From: Talinum fruticosum
Taxonomy: Eukaryota > Streptophyta > Magnoliopsida > Caryophyllales > Talinaceae
Reading direction: 5' to 3'
DNA length: 64,000 nucleotides
Assembly (NCBI GenBank): GCA_021018815.1
Contig: JAITYX010000121.1
Coordinates: forward strand, 310,001-374,000
Shown here: positions 44,547 to 56,345 of the stretch, one piece after another
Position numbering within the stretch: position 1 is the first letter of the stretch
How the letters are laid out: each line of letters opens with the position of its first letter
The notes under the pieces: generated by a model
What the model saw: the letters and a program-made list of their open reading frames with translations, nothing else
The model's database searches: none
What the model was told of the DNA's origin: nothing
Program-made: the position numbers and the translations under genes

Positions 44547-45216
44547 CTCGTTAACTTGTTGTACAAATACAAATTAAACCAATACTTAGTCTTATAATTA
44601 ACAATGTAACATAGGGAAGTAGGGATCGAATCCACGAGAAAAGATATAATAACATGCAAGCTTTAATCTAATTAAATTTACTACTCTTAAAAACAAAATA
44701 GAAAATATACATTAGTAAATTAATAGCTATAATTCACATAAAATTATGCACTAATAAATAAATAATTTATACAGAAGATAAAAATTATAATAACCCATAC
44801 CTATTTCGATATTTTCTATAATAATTAAAACAGAAAACTAAGGCATAAAATAAACAAATTCTAAAATACAAAATTAAATAAGTAAAATTTTACACTAAAT
44901 TAATTACGAAAATAAATACTAAATTTACCTAGAATATTAACACTAATTTTCTAGACCTAACAAGACCCTAAAAATATAAAAACCAAATTTAAAATTGATT
45001 TTACGAAAATATTTAACTAAAAACCTGCAAGTAATTAAATTCAAGAATTAAATCTGAAAAATTTTTAAATTAATTCCAAAAACTCTAAAATTTAATAACA
45101 TCAAAATAGGACTCTATCTAAACCCTAGAAGAAGATAAAACACGAAAAATAATAAAATAAACTATTTTAAAACTAATTTCTAACAAACTCGACTCAAAAA
45201 TAATAAAAAGTAATAG

Positions 45217-45221
45217 AAAAG
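45217..45221. repeat. Target-site duplication AAAAG, left copy
   Basis: Matches 48363-48367 on the other side of the solo LTR. Confidence 0.8.
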
Positions 45222-48200
45222 TGTAATACCCGAATTTTAAAGAAAGCAGTTGAAAAGCATAGAATTATTGAGTATTTTTCCCGCAACTAGGGGGTTGAGT
45301 GGCTGATTTTATTTACGGCCAGACATATTACGTTAGAATTCCTTTGGAGGTCAGGGCGAATAAATAAAATCAAGGAAATTTCCTTCCCTTTTACATCTAA
45401 GCTGAATCGTTGGGTGATTAAGAATTGTCGTGGCCGGCATATTAAAATAAGTTAGGACGTAGTAGCGTAAGAGGACGGAAGGGAGGAGATGTGGACTTGT
45501 CGTATATGGGTCGGTGGTTATTTTCACTGAATTATGAAGAGATAATTAAGCCATTTGGGGGTCCAATTAGGAGCCTTAACCGCCAATTAAGCAGTGGAGA
45601 GAGAGAAGCAGAAAAGAAGGAGGGGGTCGGGGAAAGCAAGAGCGAGGCGAGCAAACAGAGCAAGGGAGGGGAGAGAGAGAGAGAGTGAGAGAGGGAGGGG
45701 GCGAGTGCGCGCGGCGAAGGAGACCGCGAGGGTGGGCGACCACCGCGGGACCGAAGGCGACGAGTCGGCGTCTTGAGCGACGCGGGCGAAGGGAGAGCAC
45801 CAAAAAGGGGAAAGAGAGAGAGGGCGTGCGGGAACCGAGCGGAGGCCGAAGGTCGGCGAGCGGAGTGACGAACGCAGCGGGCGGCGGACGAAAGCGAAGG
45901 GAAGGGGAGCGAGAGACCGAGACCGAGGAGGGAGAAAAAGGACTCGAAACAGAGACAGACGCGAGCGAGAGTCTAAGGGGCCGGGGACCGGGACATGCGA
46001 CCGCGACGGCGATAAGGGAGGCAGACCGGCGGTAAGCACGCGTGGGGACCGGACCGAGAGGCGGCGAAACGGTGGGCTAGAGGCGGGGAAGCGGGAATCG
46101 AAAGAAGGAACTGAACCGAGGGAGGCTGAACCTCGAGCAAATCACAAACCTTCAATCCCCGAATCGAGGTGGGTAGTCTTATACTCTAAACTACTACTAA
46201 TTTCGAATCCAAATGAGTTTATTGTGATTATTGAATGTGATTGTGAATACCGAACTTGTATGCTTCGAGTGGGATTAGTAGTTGCTGAAAGTCGAATTAG
46301 GAGTTATAAGGGGAATTGATAGTTGTTTAGGCCCGAACTGGAAACCAGGGAATTCAAACAAAGTTGGGTTACTAGGGTATAACGAGTAGTATCGGGAATC
46401 CGGTCGGTTGGGGATAAGTACGTATGGTTTGGGCATAGGTTATGAATTGATGTTCGGATTGAGTACTAGAGATTTACTGAATTTGTGGCATTGAGAGACG
46501 AGTACTAATATCGGGAAATTACGAGGGAAGTGTAAAGAGGAGTATGAGATTGTATTGAGTAATGCACAATTGAGGCTTGGGAGTGAGAAGTGGGTGAGTG
46601 TTGGGATAATCGAGTTCAAGAGGTAATTAAATCCTCGAGGTTGAACCGAGCGTGAAAGTAAGTAGCTAACGGGAATTGAATAATGAAAAGTAAATAAGAG
46701 GTACATAATTGAGGATGGGCAAGCAAGAATCGATTAATAAGGTCGAGAGATAGTAAATGGGAAATTGAGGTTGGGAAATAGCAAGTTGGGGACGGTAAAG
46801 TGAAACTAAGCCATAGTTATGTCTAAGACCTTAGAGAGAGAATTGAATTAAAAGGCGAATAGAGATAGAGGAAATTCGGTAAATTAAGTTTAAGGATATA
46901 TGGTTGAATGAGGGCAAAAGAGGTCGGTTTACAAAGTGAAGCCATGAAATGAGGAAATGAGGTAAAGATAGTGGATTGGGAAAAGTGAGAACGTCGAGTT
47001 AAATAATATCTACTTGCGGTTATTGTGGCTCGTAAAATGGATTCAATCGTACTAAAACCGATGAATTGAGAAAAGCTTAGTTGGAAAAGAGTTGAGGATG
47101 ATTGCTTGCAATGAATGGTGATTATTCGTGCTATGTGATTACTTTACGTGATGCTCAAAAATAGTTTCGAAAGGAGTTTTGTATTTTACGTGAATGATTC
47201 TTAAATGAAAATTCCTTGAGAACTGCCTTTCGAACGTGATTATGTTTTAAAGAAGCGAGACTTGTTTGAGAAAATGAATCGGATGTGAAAAAGTGAATTT
47301 ATAAGGGTGACACGTGGTGTCATGCCTTCCTTGATACTAAACCGATTGAGAAAGCTAGAAAGTGAATGTGATGAATGAGAATGTGCAAATAGTTTTGAAT
47401 CAACAAGCTACGGATCGTTTAGCATACCGAAGGGTTCGAACCGGGGCCGCCCAGCTAGAAACTTCGAGGGAAGGGTTCTAATAGGGGTCCTGCAGAGGCG
47501 GGATGCCCGCCCCGAGACTTCCTAGAAGATAGGTCCCGGGAGCCTTTTTGTCGGGGTCGCGCCCGAGATAAAAGAAGTGCTAGTTCGGATCCTCGAAGGC
47601 CCGAAAAGTTGATTCAACCCCAAAAGAAGTGTTCTTGAATGTGAATATGTGCTTTTGAGTGATTGAAGAGTCTTGATCTTTTCGTTGCAAGAGATTTCAG
47701 CGAAAAGTATATAGATTTGTATTATATTATTACGCTTTCACAAGTTTCATTATTATGAGTATTACGTGTAAAGAATTTCCATTTTAAGGGTATAAGACTC
47801 CGGTGAGCCCGTTGATTATTGCTCACCCCCACAAATTGCCCCGTCCCCACCCGAGTGTTGCAGGTACACTTTCAGAACCATAATCCACACTTAACACGTT
47901 TCGGACTCAGCTGATTGCTTGTTTGATGCGTGCTGAGCGATTCAAATCAAGAATATGCATTTCTTATACTTCTTAGTATTGTACTTGTAATTTAGTGCAT
48001 ATAGTTGTACCAAATGTATAGTAACCATTTAGATTAGTTTAAGTTAGATTGTTTTAAGTTTTAACGCATGATTGGTTGAACTCCGCGTGTGGCCGTTGAG
48101 TTGTATACTCCGAGCGTGTGGCTCGTCGAGTTTTATTATGCTTTTGATGCAAGATTTTAAGGCTTTGAGCGTATGGGTTAGTCCATATTACAAACGGAGC

Positions 48201-48362
48201 TCTGCCGAAATTTTCAGAGAATCTCATATTCTTTTGGGAAAACCACCGGTATTAACCTTAAGTTGAGTTTAGACAGCCAAACCAACACCGGAAAGAGCCT
48301 TGAGAGTTCCTTTAAGGAACTGCAGCGATGTAATACTCCTGGGGGTGTTTTGGGGTGTTACA
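45222..48362 (+). mobile_element. Solo LTR, 3141 bp, probably Ty3/gypsy Tekay (Del) lineage
   Basis: Starts TGTAATACCCGAATTTT and ends GGGGTGTTACA, giving the inverted terminal pair TGTAA(T/C)ACCC, within AAAAG duplications. Length near 3 kb and the block GCTCACCCCCACAAATTGCC followed by TTGCAGGTA near 47820-47872 are typical of Tekay/Del LTRs. A GC- and CpG-rich segment at 45590-46130 produces long spurious ORFs. No PBS, PPT or protein-coding sequence is present, so this is what remains after LTR-LTR recombination. Orientation is inferred from the position of the GCTCACCCCC block. Confidence 0.75.
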
Positions 48363-48367
48363 AAAAG
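48363..48367. repeat. Target-site duplication AAAAG, right copy
   Basis: Directly after the TGTTACA end of the solo LTR; matches 45217-45221. Confidence 0.8.
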
Positions 48368-49767
48368 TAATGTAAAAATTAAAATATATAAAGACTCAAA
48401 ATTAAATTAAAATAAAATTCCTAAAACTAACCTAAAAGATTGTTATTTAAGTGGGGGATAACGAAATTAATAATAAAAGATTGTAACTTCGTAAATAAAA
48501 ATTATTAAACTAAAGAAAACTACTAAAAAGCAAATGAATAATTATCAAAGATATCAAATTTATAAAAACAAGCACTTAGTATAATCTATATCCACTATGA
48601 AAATTATTATTTATCATTAACACACAAATTGATCTACCCATGAGCTAAACTCGTAGAAAACAACCACTAGTGAATCTTCCCCATTTTTCCTTAGTTATTA
48701 GTTTATTTACACCTAGCCCTAATATAAACCCTACTAATATTGGTAACTTTATCACTAGCAATAGAATTTAATGAAATTAGAGCATTAAGTATTAGAAAAA
48801 TATCATCTAGCACCTAATAACTAATCTACTAGCAAATTGATTTAAAAAGGATCTATGATAATTTCCTAATTAAAAGAGATGGGTATGAGTCATCCATGAT
48901 TAACTAAGGTGATACTTACGTCTAAAAGACCAAGCGAGTACGTATTTAAGCCCTTTAAACTATCATATGAATTCATATAAAACTAATTAGCGTGCACTCT
49001 AATTAATTAAATATAAAAGCATAAATATTAAATACAAATTATCATATAATCATGGACAAAATCAATAAGACAATAAAGATCGAAACTTTGTTTCAAAATA
49101 AATAATTTAACATGCTTTCAAATAGATTATACTAAGTATAAAAAAAACTACTCAAATATAATATAATTTTGGACACATAAACTAAATAAAAATATCATCT
49201 TTAATATTAAACTAACAATAAAAATAGTCTTTAAAATAAAAATTACAATAATAATAATAATACCAGAATAATCCTTGTCATGGTGATGATGGTTAAGAAT
49301 ATGATGATGATTAGATGAGAGATGATGATTAGATGAGAGATGGTTGTGAGGCAACAAGAGGTGAAGAGAAGATGGGTGTTGATGAGTAGCCAGCGGGAGC
49401 GATTGCTCGTGAGGGGCTGGGTCCTTTTATAGTGATTCGTCTTTCTTCTCTTCCAAGTTTCCTTCTTCTCATGCAACTCTAAGGAGGAGTCCTAGTGGGT
49501 TTAGGAGTATGATTATCTTCACTCTCCTCTTCAAATTAAGATTTCATAAAATAAATATTTTATTACACATTATTTTTATGGACCGACTTCATATCTTTTC
49601 TTGGATGCTTGTCGGTAGCTAAAAACCCACTTTTAATGTATTTTTATTACTTCCCCACTTTATTCAATAATTATCAAAAAATAGACAAAATAGGATAAAT
49701 TAGATAAAATAAACTATATAATATAAACTAAATAACTACTAAAAATACGTACAAAATACGACTTAAC

Positions 49768-50643
49768 AAGGATTGTCCAAAGAGAAAGAAGGACAGAAAA
49801 AAGAAGAAGGCTATGATGGCCACATGGAGCGATGACGACTCATATGAGGAAGATGATGATTCCGATGACTCAAAGTGTCCGATGGCAATGACAGACTCAT
49901 AAGTCGAATCCGAGTTAGACTCGACAACTCGGACAATGAGGAGACAAGTCCTCAAGAGGTAATTGAATACGTTCTTAAGTTCTCCAAAGTTGATTTGGCT
50001 AAATATATTTATACTTTGGAAGAAAAGTCCACTTATGATTCTGCTCAGCTCAAATAACAACTTGAGTCTCCGACTTTTGAGTGCAATTGTTTGAAAAATG
50101 AATTAGAAAAGCCGAGACTAACCCCGAAAGAATTCAAGACTAGTACTCGGACTAATGAGACTAAGTCTAAGTCACTTAGAAGAGAAAATGAGCATCCGAA
50201 AAGAAAGCTCAATGAATCTCAAGAGCTTGTTTTGACATTTACTCAAGGTCGGAAAAACCTTGACATGCTTTTAGGCTCTCGGTGTGTCTCCTTCAGGAAA
50301 CAAGGACTTGGTTTTAACGAAGAGGAGGAATCTAATTCCCACTCAAATCTTTTCAAAAGAGATTCCAGAACCGTGAAGTTCAGGAAGGCTGAGCATGGTC
50401 CTATTCATAAGAATGACAGAAGGACTAAGCCTAGACCAGTTTACAAGAGAAAACCTTCTCCACCGATTTTTAAAAGAAAGGATTTTCAAAAGAAAGAGAG
50501 ACGGACTCCATTTTCTAGAAAGAAGACTCAAAATTAGACCAAACCCAAAGTCATTCAAATCTAGGTTCCCAAGAGTCTTCTTCCTCGAAAAGGACCACAA
50601 AAAGGGAGTTACTAGGTTCATTAGAGGAAGTGAGAAAGGTTAG
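49768..50643 (+). pseudogene. gag: Gag of element C, C-terminal part
   Basis: Resumes at the last Cys of the zinc knuckle (AAGGATTGTCC), followed by the basic KRKKDRKK-type stretch, an acidic segment (49840-49960) and a coiled-coil-like tail (50091-50260) with ENEHPKRKLNESQELVL. A basic region with SVSFRKQG and PKSFKSR lies before the end. The reading frame ends GSEKG and TAG at 50641-50643, the same place as in A and E. Confidence 0.83.
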
Positions 50644-53600
50644 TGTGTTTCGACTTACAGGTAACTCGAGAAAAGGACGAAAGGTCATTGGTACTTAGAC
50701 AGTGGATGCTCACGCCACGTGTTAGGAGATTCAAGACTCTTTTCTGAGTTAGAAGACTTTAAAGCGAGCAAAGTCGGTTTTGGAGATGACGAGTAAGGGC
50801 AAGATAGTTGGAATTGGCAAGATTGGGAAAGGAGACAACATGGTCGGCCTAGTCTATCTTGTCAAGGGACTAAAGTACAATCTACTCAAGCATCTCTCAA
50901 TTGTGTGACAAAGGTCAAGAGGTAAGATTTACTCATACCAACTGCTATATTTCGATGCAACTACCGAAGAGACTAAGCTCTCGGGAAAGAGGTCAGTAAA
51001 ACTTATACTAATCCTCTTTCGATCCAAGTCGAATTTATCTTGTTTGAAAGCATCATTGCATGATGATTCTTGGACATGGCATCGCAGACTAGGTCATGTT
51101 AGCATGCACACTATCAAAAAGCTTGCATCTCATGGTTTAGTTAGGGGTTTACCTAACTGTGCATTTAAAAAGATAAAATTTATAAAGCATACACAAAAGG
51201 GAAATAAGTCGGATCATCCTTCAAACCTCTCAAAACTTGTTTCTACATCCAAAGTGCTTGAGTTGCTATATATGGATTTATGTGGTGAAATCTTTGTGAA
51301 GAATCTCGGAGGGAAATCATATGTACTTATAATTGTTCATGATTATTCACGATTTACCTGGGTTTGTTTTCTCAAGAACAAAAATGAAGCTTTCAAAGAG
51401 TTCAACAAGCTCTAAAGGAAAATTCAAGTAGAGTCTCAAACTCGGATCAAAAGAATTCGAACCGATCATGGAAGGGAGTTTAACTACTCTGAATTTACAG
51501 AGTTCTACGACAAGAATGGTATCTCTCACAACTTCTCAGCACCTGAACCCCTCAACGAACGGGGTAGTGGAGAGAAAGAACCGAACTCTTGAAGAAATAG
51601 GAAGGTTGACGATGATTGAACATGATCTACCTTACTATTTCTTGGTTAAGGTAGTCCACACATCAAACTTCACACCGAACGGATGCCTCATTAGACCCAT
51701 CTTGAAGAAAACTCCCTACGAGCTTTACAAGGGAAAGAAGCCCAATATTTCATACTTCAAAGCCTTTGGATGTAAGTGTTTTGTTCACAACAATGCTAAG
51801 GATCACTCGACCAAGTTTTATCCTCGGTCGGATGAAGGTGTCTTTCCGGGTTACTCATCTCACAATAAAGCATATCGTGTCTTTAACAAAAGAACTAACA
51901 AAGTGGAAGAAAGTATCCATGTTGTGTTTGATGAGATTGATCAGGGAAAAACAAGTGAGTAAACCTTCTCGGATCCGAAACTCGGTCGAGATGAAGATGA
52001 TCTTGCTGAAGCCGAGCTTAGATAGAGTCAAAAGAAAGCAACTCATAATGAGGCAACTCGTAACATCATGACCCAGATCGAACCAGCTTAAGAGCCAGCT
52101 CGGAATGATGAAGGACAAGCAAATGAGGAAACTCAAAAAGCTCGGACTATCGAAGATCAACCAGTTCAACCGACAAACTTGGTGAATCGGAGAACAGGTA
52201 GAGCATTCAAATATGCTTCGAGCCACCCACACGAGAACATTTTGTCTCACATCAACGAGTGGGGTAAGAACTCGTTCTTCATTGAAAAATCTATGTGCAT
52301 TCACTACATTCATATCATTAACTAAACCCAAAAATGCACTAGAGGCCCTAAATGAACCTGAATGGCTAGTGCCCATGCAAGAGGAACTTAATCATTTGAG
52401 AGAAACCAGTCCGGACTTTGACCAAACAACCTTCTAACCACCCAGTTATAGGAACAAAATGAGTTTTTAAGAACAAGTTGGATAAGGATGGGTTAGTAGT
52501 CAGAAATAAGGCTAGACTTATGGCTCAAGGTTACAATCAAGAAGAAGGGATTGATTGTAGGGAAACCTTTGCACCGGTTGCTAGGATCGAAGCAATTAGA
52601 ATCCGCTGGCATTTGCATCAAGCATGAATATTAAATTGTATCAAATGGATGTCAAATGTGCTTTTCTGAATGGTTTCATTCAAGTGGAAGTCTATGTTGA
52701 GCAATCCCCTCAAGTTTAAAAGTCATAATTTCCAAAGCATGTTTTTAAATTGCAAAAGGCTCTATATGGTCTTAAACAAACTCCCGGAGCTTGCTATGAA
52801 AGACTCGAGCATTTTCTTGGTTGAAAATGATTTCAAAAGAGGTCAGATTGACAAAACTCTTTTCATAAAAACCAACGAGAGAGATTTACTTATTGCTCAA
52901 ATTTATGTTGATGATATTATTTTTAGAGCTACTAATGAAAATCTTTGTCGAGAATTTTCTAAGTTGATGAGACAGGAGTTCCAAATGAGCATGATAGGAG
53001 AGCTTAATTTCTTTCTTTGTCTACAAATCGGACAAGATAAAGATGGCATCTCTGTCAATCAATCTAAGTATACCAAGGAGTTGCTGAAGAAGTACAAGCT
53101 TCAAGATGTGAAACATGCAGCAACACTCATGAGTGGCGAGCATGAAACTGGACTCGGATGAAAAAGGTAAAGCAAGAGATTAGAAACTCTATAGAGGTAT
53201 GATTGGTTCTCTGTTATATCTCACATCCAGTAGGCCGGACATTATGTTTAGTGTATGTCTCGTGTTCAAGATTTTAAGTTAATCCAAAAGAATCATATCT
53301 CATTGCGGTGAAGAGGATTTTTAGATATCTTGCAGTAACTCGGAATCTTAGTATATGGTTTTCAAGAGACTCGGAACCGACCCTCACCTGGATACTCGGA
53401 TGCCGACTATGCTGGTTACAAGGTTGATAGAAAGAGTACATCAGGAGCATGCCAATTTCTGGGTCAATCCCTTATATCCTGGCACTCAAAGAAGCGGAAC
53501 TCGGTTGCTCTATCAACTGCTGAAGTTGAGTACATTGCAGCGAGGAGCATGCTCGTGCTCGGATCCGATGGATCAAGCAACACTTGAAGGATCTTGGACT

Positions 53601-53847
53601 TTCATTCAAATCTATCCCAATCAAGTGTGATAATCGAGTGTAATCAGCATCACTAAGAGCCAATTCAGCACTCAAAGATAAAGCGTATTAAGGTCGGTAT
53701 CATTTTCCGAGAGACCATTCTGAGAAAGGTGATATTGAACTTGAATTCATTCCTACGAAATTTCGGTTAGCTTATATTTTCACCGAGCCACTTAGTGAAG
53801 ATCAGTTTTGTTTTATTAGCAATGAGCTTGGTATGATTAATGCATGA
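50644..53847 (+). pseudogene. pol: Pol of element C: protease, integrase, RT, RNase H
   Basis: Protease motif WYLDSGCSRH at 50689 is intact. GAG-pre-integrase DSWTWHRRLGHVSMHTIKKL lies at 51065. The integrase core shows YMDLCG (51268), VHDYSRFTW, where the second catalytic Asp pair is HD instead of DD, and NGVVERKNRT (51559). RT has [13 protein letters not shown] (52519), MDVKCAFLNG (52647) and an intact IYVDDIIF (52904). RNase H (53390-53760) is frameshifted. The end at 53847 has NELGMINA. Frameshifts near 51415, 51960, 52430, 52600 and 53160 prevent a single product. Confidence 0.88.
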
Positions 53848-54362
53848 TTATATGTTTTATGTGCTTAATTGTGTGATTTATTCTTGATTAACAAATGGAT
53901 CAGTTGACTTAACAATGAGATTGAGCTATTAGTTAATTGCTTTCGAGTCGCTTAGAAACCATACTGAGTCGACTCAATCTTTGATCAAAATGGACATCAA
54001 ACTTTTGAGATTATCTCTAGATGAATGGAGAATCTAAGAAAGATTTTTTTAATTCTCTTTCTCTCTCGACACGCGTCATTTTCAAAGAATTTGAACCGTT
54101 TAAGAGACAAACGCTGGAATTGTAGCTATTGGACTGTTGTACGTCACGTCTATCCGAGAATGTCATTTGAATGTTAAGAAAGAAGGTTGAAGGACATTTC
54201 CATTCTCTCTATAAATAGCATCTATTTGTTTTCATTTCCTCACTTTGCGCCTTATCTCTCTTACACGAAATTCTCTACTTTGTGTTAGTCCTTCCTTGCT
54301 CTCAAAGTGATCTCTCTCTCTCGCTTACTTCCCTAGTAACCTCATATCTCTTCTCTCTCACA
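53848..54362 (+). other. pol-env spacer of element C
   Basis: Non-coding leader with CT-rich stretches; it has one copy of the unit that is duplicated in A, and the TATA box at 54210. Confidence 0.6.
54210..54218 (+). promoter_or_regulatory. Putative internal promoter TATA box before env-like ORF of C
   Basis: TATAAATAG followed by CATCTATT, preceded by AAGGACATTT, 145 bp before the ATG at 54363; same arrangement as A at 10022. Confidence 0.5.
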
Positions 54363-55943
54363 ATGCATAAATACGGTTCTACTTCGAGTTCATGGCCTTT
54401 GCAATAAAGAAGGCCCGAAAAACAACTCAAAAGGGTACATCTAACCCTTCAAAATTTTTTGTTGTCCAACATTTCATGTTGGATGACAAGTTTTTCAAAA
54501 CCACCTCCTTCTCTTAGCTAAAGTTCATTCAAAAACTAGAGTATACAACTATCTATGCTTCAGTGATTTTATTTATCCGTAACCGGTGGCTGAGTTCTAT
54601 GCCAACAAATCTTTCTTTAGAGCTGTCATCACTTCCAAAGTTCAAGGTACCACAGTCGGAATCAATCTCCCTCTTCTCCACAAACTGTTCAATGTTTCTT
54701 CTCTCTTTCTAAATCCCAATCACATTCCTTTTCTCGAAGTTGTCGATGATTTCTTCGACAAGTTTGCCAAAGAAGTGCATGAGCATAGAAAAATTTCTCT
54801 CGTGACTCGGAGGAAAAGTGAGATCGGATTGCTTTGTTGCATTCTCGATGCACACTTTCTTTGCTCACCACTCGAGCAAGGAGAACCCAAACTCTAAGGT
54901 TCTCAAAGTTTTCTTTGATATCATAGAGGGCTATGATGTAGACCTCTTTTCCTTCATTATTGAGCAAATGGCACAAGTGCCTTCTCAATCAAAGCCATCT
55001 GCTCCTTTTCCTTTCGGAGCTCTTCTCTCTCTTAGCTTCAAACAATTCAAAATCCCTCTTCCCTCGGATCCCTCAACTGTTTCGAGTCGGCCATTGTGGT
55101 GGGCCGAAAAGAACTTCCGGGGTATGGATACCAGGAGGTTAAGCCCGGTGAATGGGTTCACTCTTCCGAGTTGGAACCCGCCTCTCTTCCTCCCAGCACT
55201 CGGATTTAACCCACTCGCCATCCACTTCAGCTAGCCCCTCCTCGTCCGAACCTCCTCTCTTGTCCGGTGCATTTGCTCGCCTTATCGAGAAACTCGTGTT
55301 TACAGCTGACCAACTTCGATCAATTGTACGCTCTCTCAAGCCCATTTTTCAAGGGATGGTCATTCACCGTAAGACTCGCCTAATCCTAGATCAAGGAGTG
55401 TCAATCCCCGATGCTTGAGTTCAAAGGGGTTCTTGAAAGCAACGCGAGCAGCTCGAACTTCTTCGCGAGCACGTAACGAAGGTTGTGCAGGACTCGGAAC
55501 ACTCCGACACATCCGAGGAGTCCTCCAGCCGGCCAAGTCTACCTCTGCTGAGGTAGAAGAAGAAGAGGCCGAGGATGTAGCTCAGGTAGTCGAGGCTCGA
55601 CTCGAAGAGAAGAACAATGAGGAAGAAGGAAGACAAGAATAGGACGTTCCACCAAAAGATAAGGGTGCTATGGAGCCCGAACTCGAGCTGATCTCCTCAT
55701 ATCCGAGTGGATCGGAAGATGCTCGGGGATGTTAGACAGTCCAAACTAGCTAACTCGAAGCCCCTATAGTCTTCCAGGAAGATAAGCTAAAGGATGACAT
55801 TGTTCCGACTCGACCACCCGGATTTGAGCCGCTTCCTATCATCGCGAGTGCTACCGCCGCCGCGTTCTACCACTTCATCTCGGACTTATCGGTGCAAGCG
55901 CACCGCTCATCCCTCCTCCTCCGCCCAACCAGCACCACCATCT
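54363..55943 (+). pseudogene. Envelope-like ORF of element C
   Basis: The ATG at 54363 opens MHKYGSTSSS. Core segments: FYANKSFFRAVITSKVQGTT, LLHKLFNVSSLFLNPNHIPF and EVVDDFFDKFAKEVHEHRKI (54586-54800), then HTFFAHHSSKENPNSKVLKV with DIIEGYDVDLFSF and FPFGALLSLSFKQFKIPLPS (54850-55070). The C-terminal half has a Ser/Pro-rich part (55160-55240) and an acidic Glu-rich part (55530-55640). About five frameshifts. The domain is that of plant putative transposon or envelope-like proteins; no membrane anchor is evident. Confidence 0.72.
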
Positions 55944-56345
55944 TGATCTATTTCTTTTTCTTATTTTTAATTTTTTTGTGTCCAACATTAAGTGTATTTA
56001 CTTTCTATTTTTCTTCCCTCCTTTTGCTGAAATGCTAGGGGGAGAAAAATAGAAAACTTGATGTTTGGCTAAGGGGAGTTTGTTTCCTCTCTCTGTGATG
56101 TAAATATTTTTAATGAATGAATGTTTATGTTTTTATGCTCCGATCATTTCGAGTTTCTTTTAGTATCTATCTTATATACTCATAAATCTGTGTTGGATTC
56201 TAATATTTACTTATAAGTCTTGCTTTCATCTGGAATTTCTTTATATTCTACACACTCGATACGGATCTTTAGCACCGAAAACTTAATTTGTACTAACAAG
56301 TTTCAATCTTAAGTATGGAATGGCTTTCATCAAAAAGCGGGAGAT
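55944..56345 (+). other. 3' UTR and polypurine tract of element C
   Basis: T-rich, no coding content. Ends AAGTATGGAATGGCTTTCA and AAAAAGCGGGAGA (56332-56344) directly before the LTR. Confidence 0.75.

Larger units (their letters stand above)
44547..49767. mobile_element. AT-rich insertion in element C gag, LTR-like, itself carrying a solo LTR
   Basis: Excluding the nested solo LTR it is about 2.1 kb (44547-45221 and 48363-49767), very AT-rich, with no coding content. It starts CTCGTTAACTTGTTG and ends ATACGACTTAAC, so GTTAA and TTAAC form short inverted ends. A GGGATCGAATCCACGAG stretch lies at 44624. A small GATGATTAGATGAGA repeat lies at 49303-49340. Flanking AAGGA duplications indicate a 5-bp target site, as made by LTR retrotransposons, so a solo LTR is likely; the family is not identified. 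Confidence 0.6.

Noticed and set aside
45587..46039. Minus-strand ORF of 150 codons, and overlapping plus-strand ORFs, in GC-rich DNA
   Set aside because: Low-complexity Ser/Arg/Pro or Arg/Glu/Gly composition in all frames, inside a solo LTR; long ORFs are expected from GC-rich GA-repeat DNA.
49875..50057. Independent small gene in element C
   Set aside because: It is the acidic segment of gag between the zinc knuckle and the coiled-coil tail, present in A, B, D and E as well.
51855..52376. Minus-strand ORF of 173 codons inside element C
   Set aside because: It lies opposite the integrase-RT linker of C, whose plus-strand frame is clearly pol.
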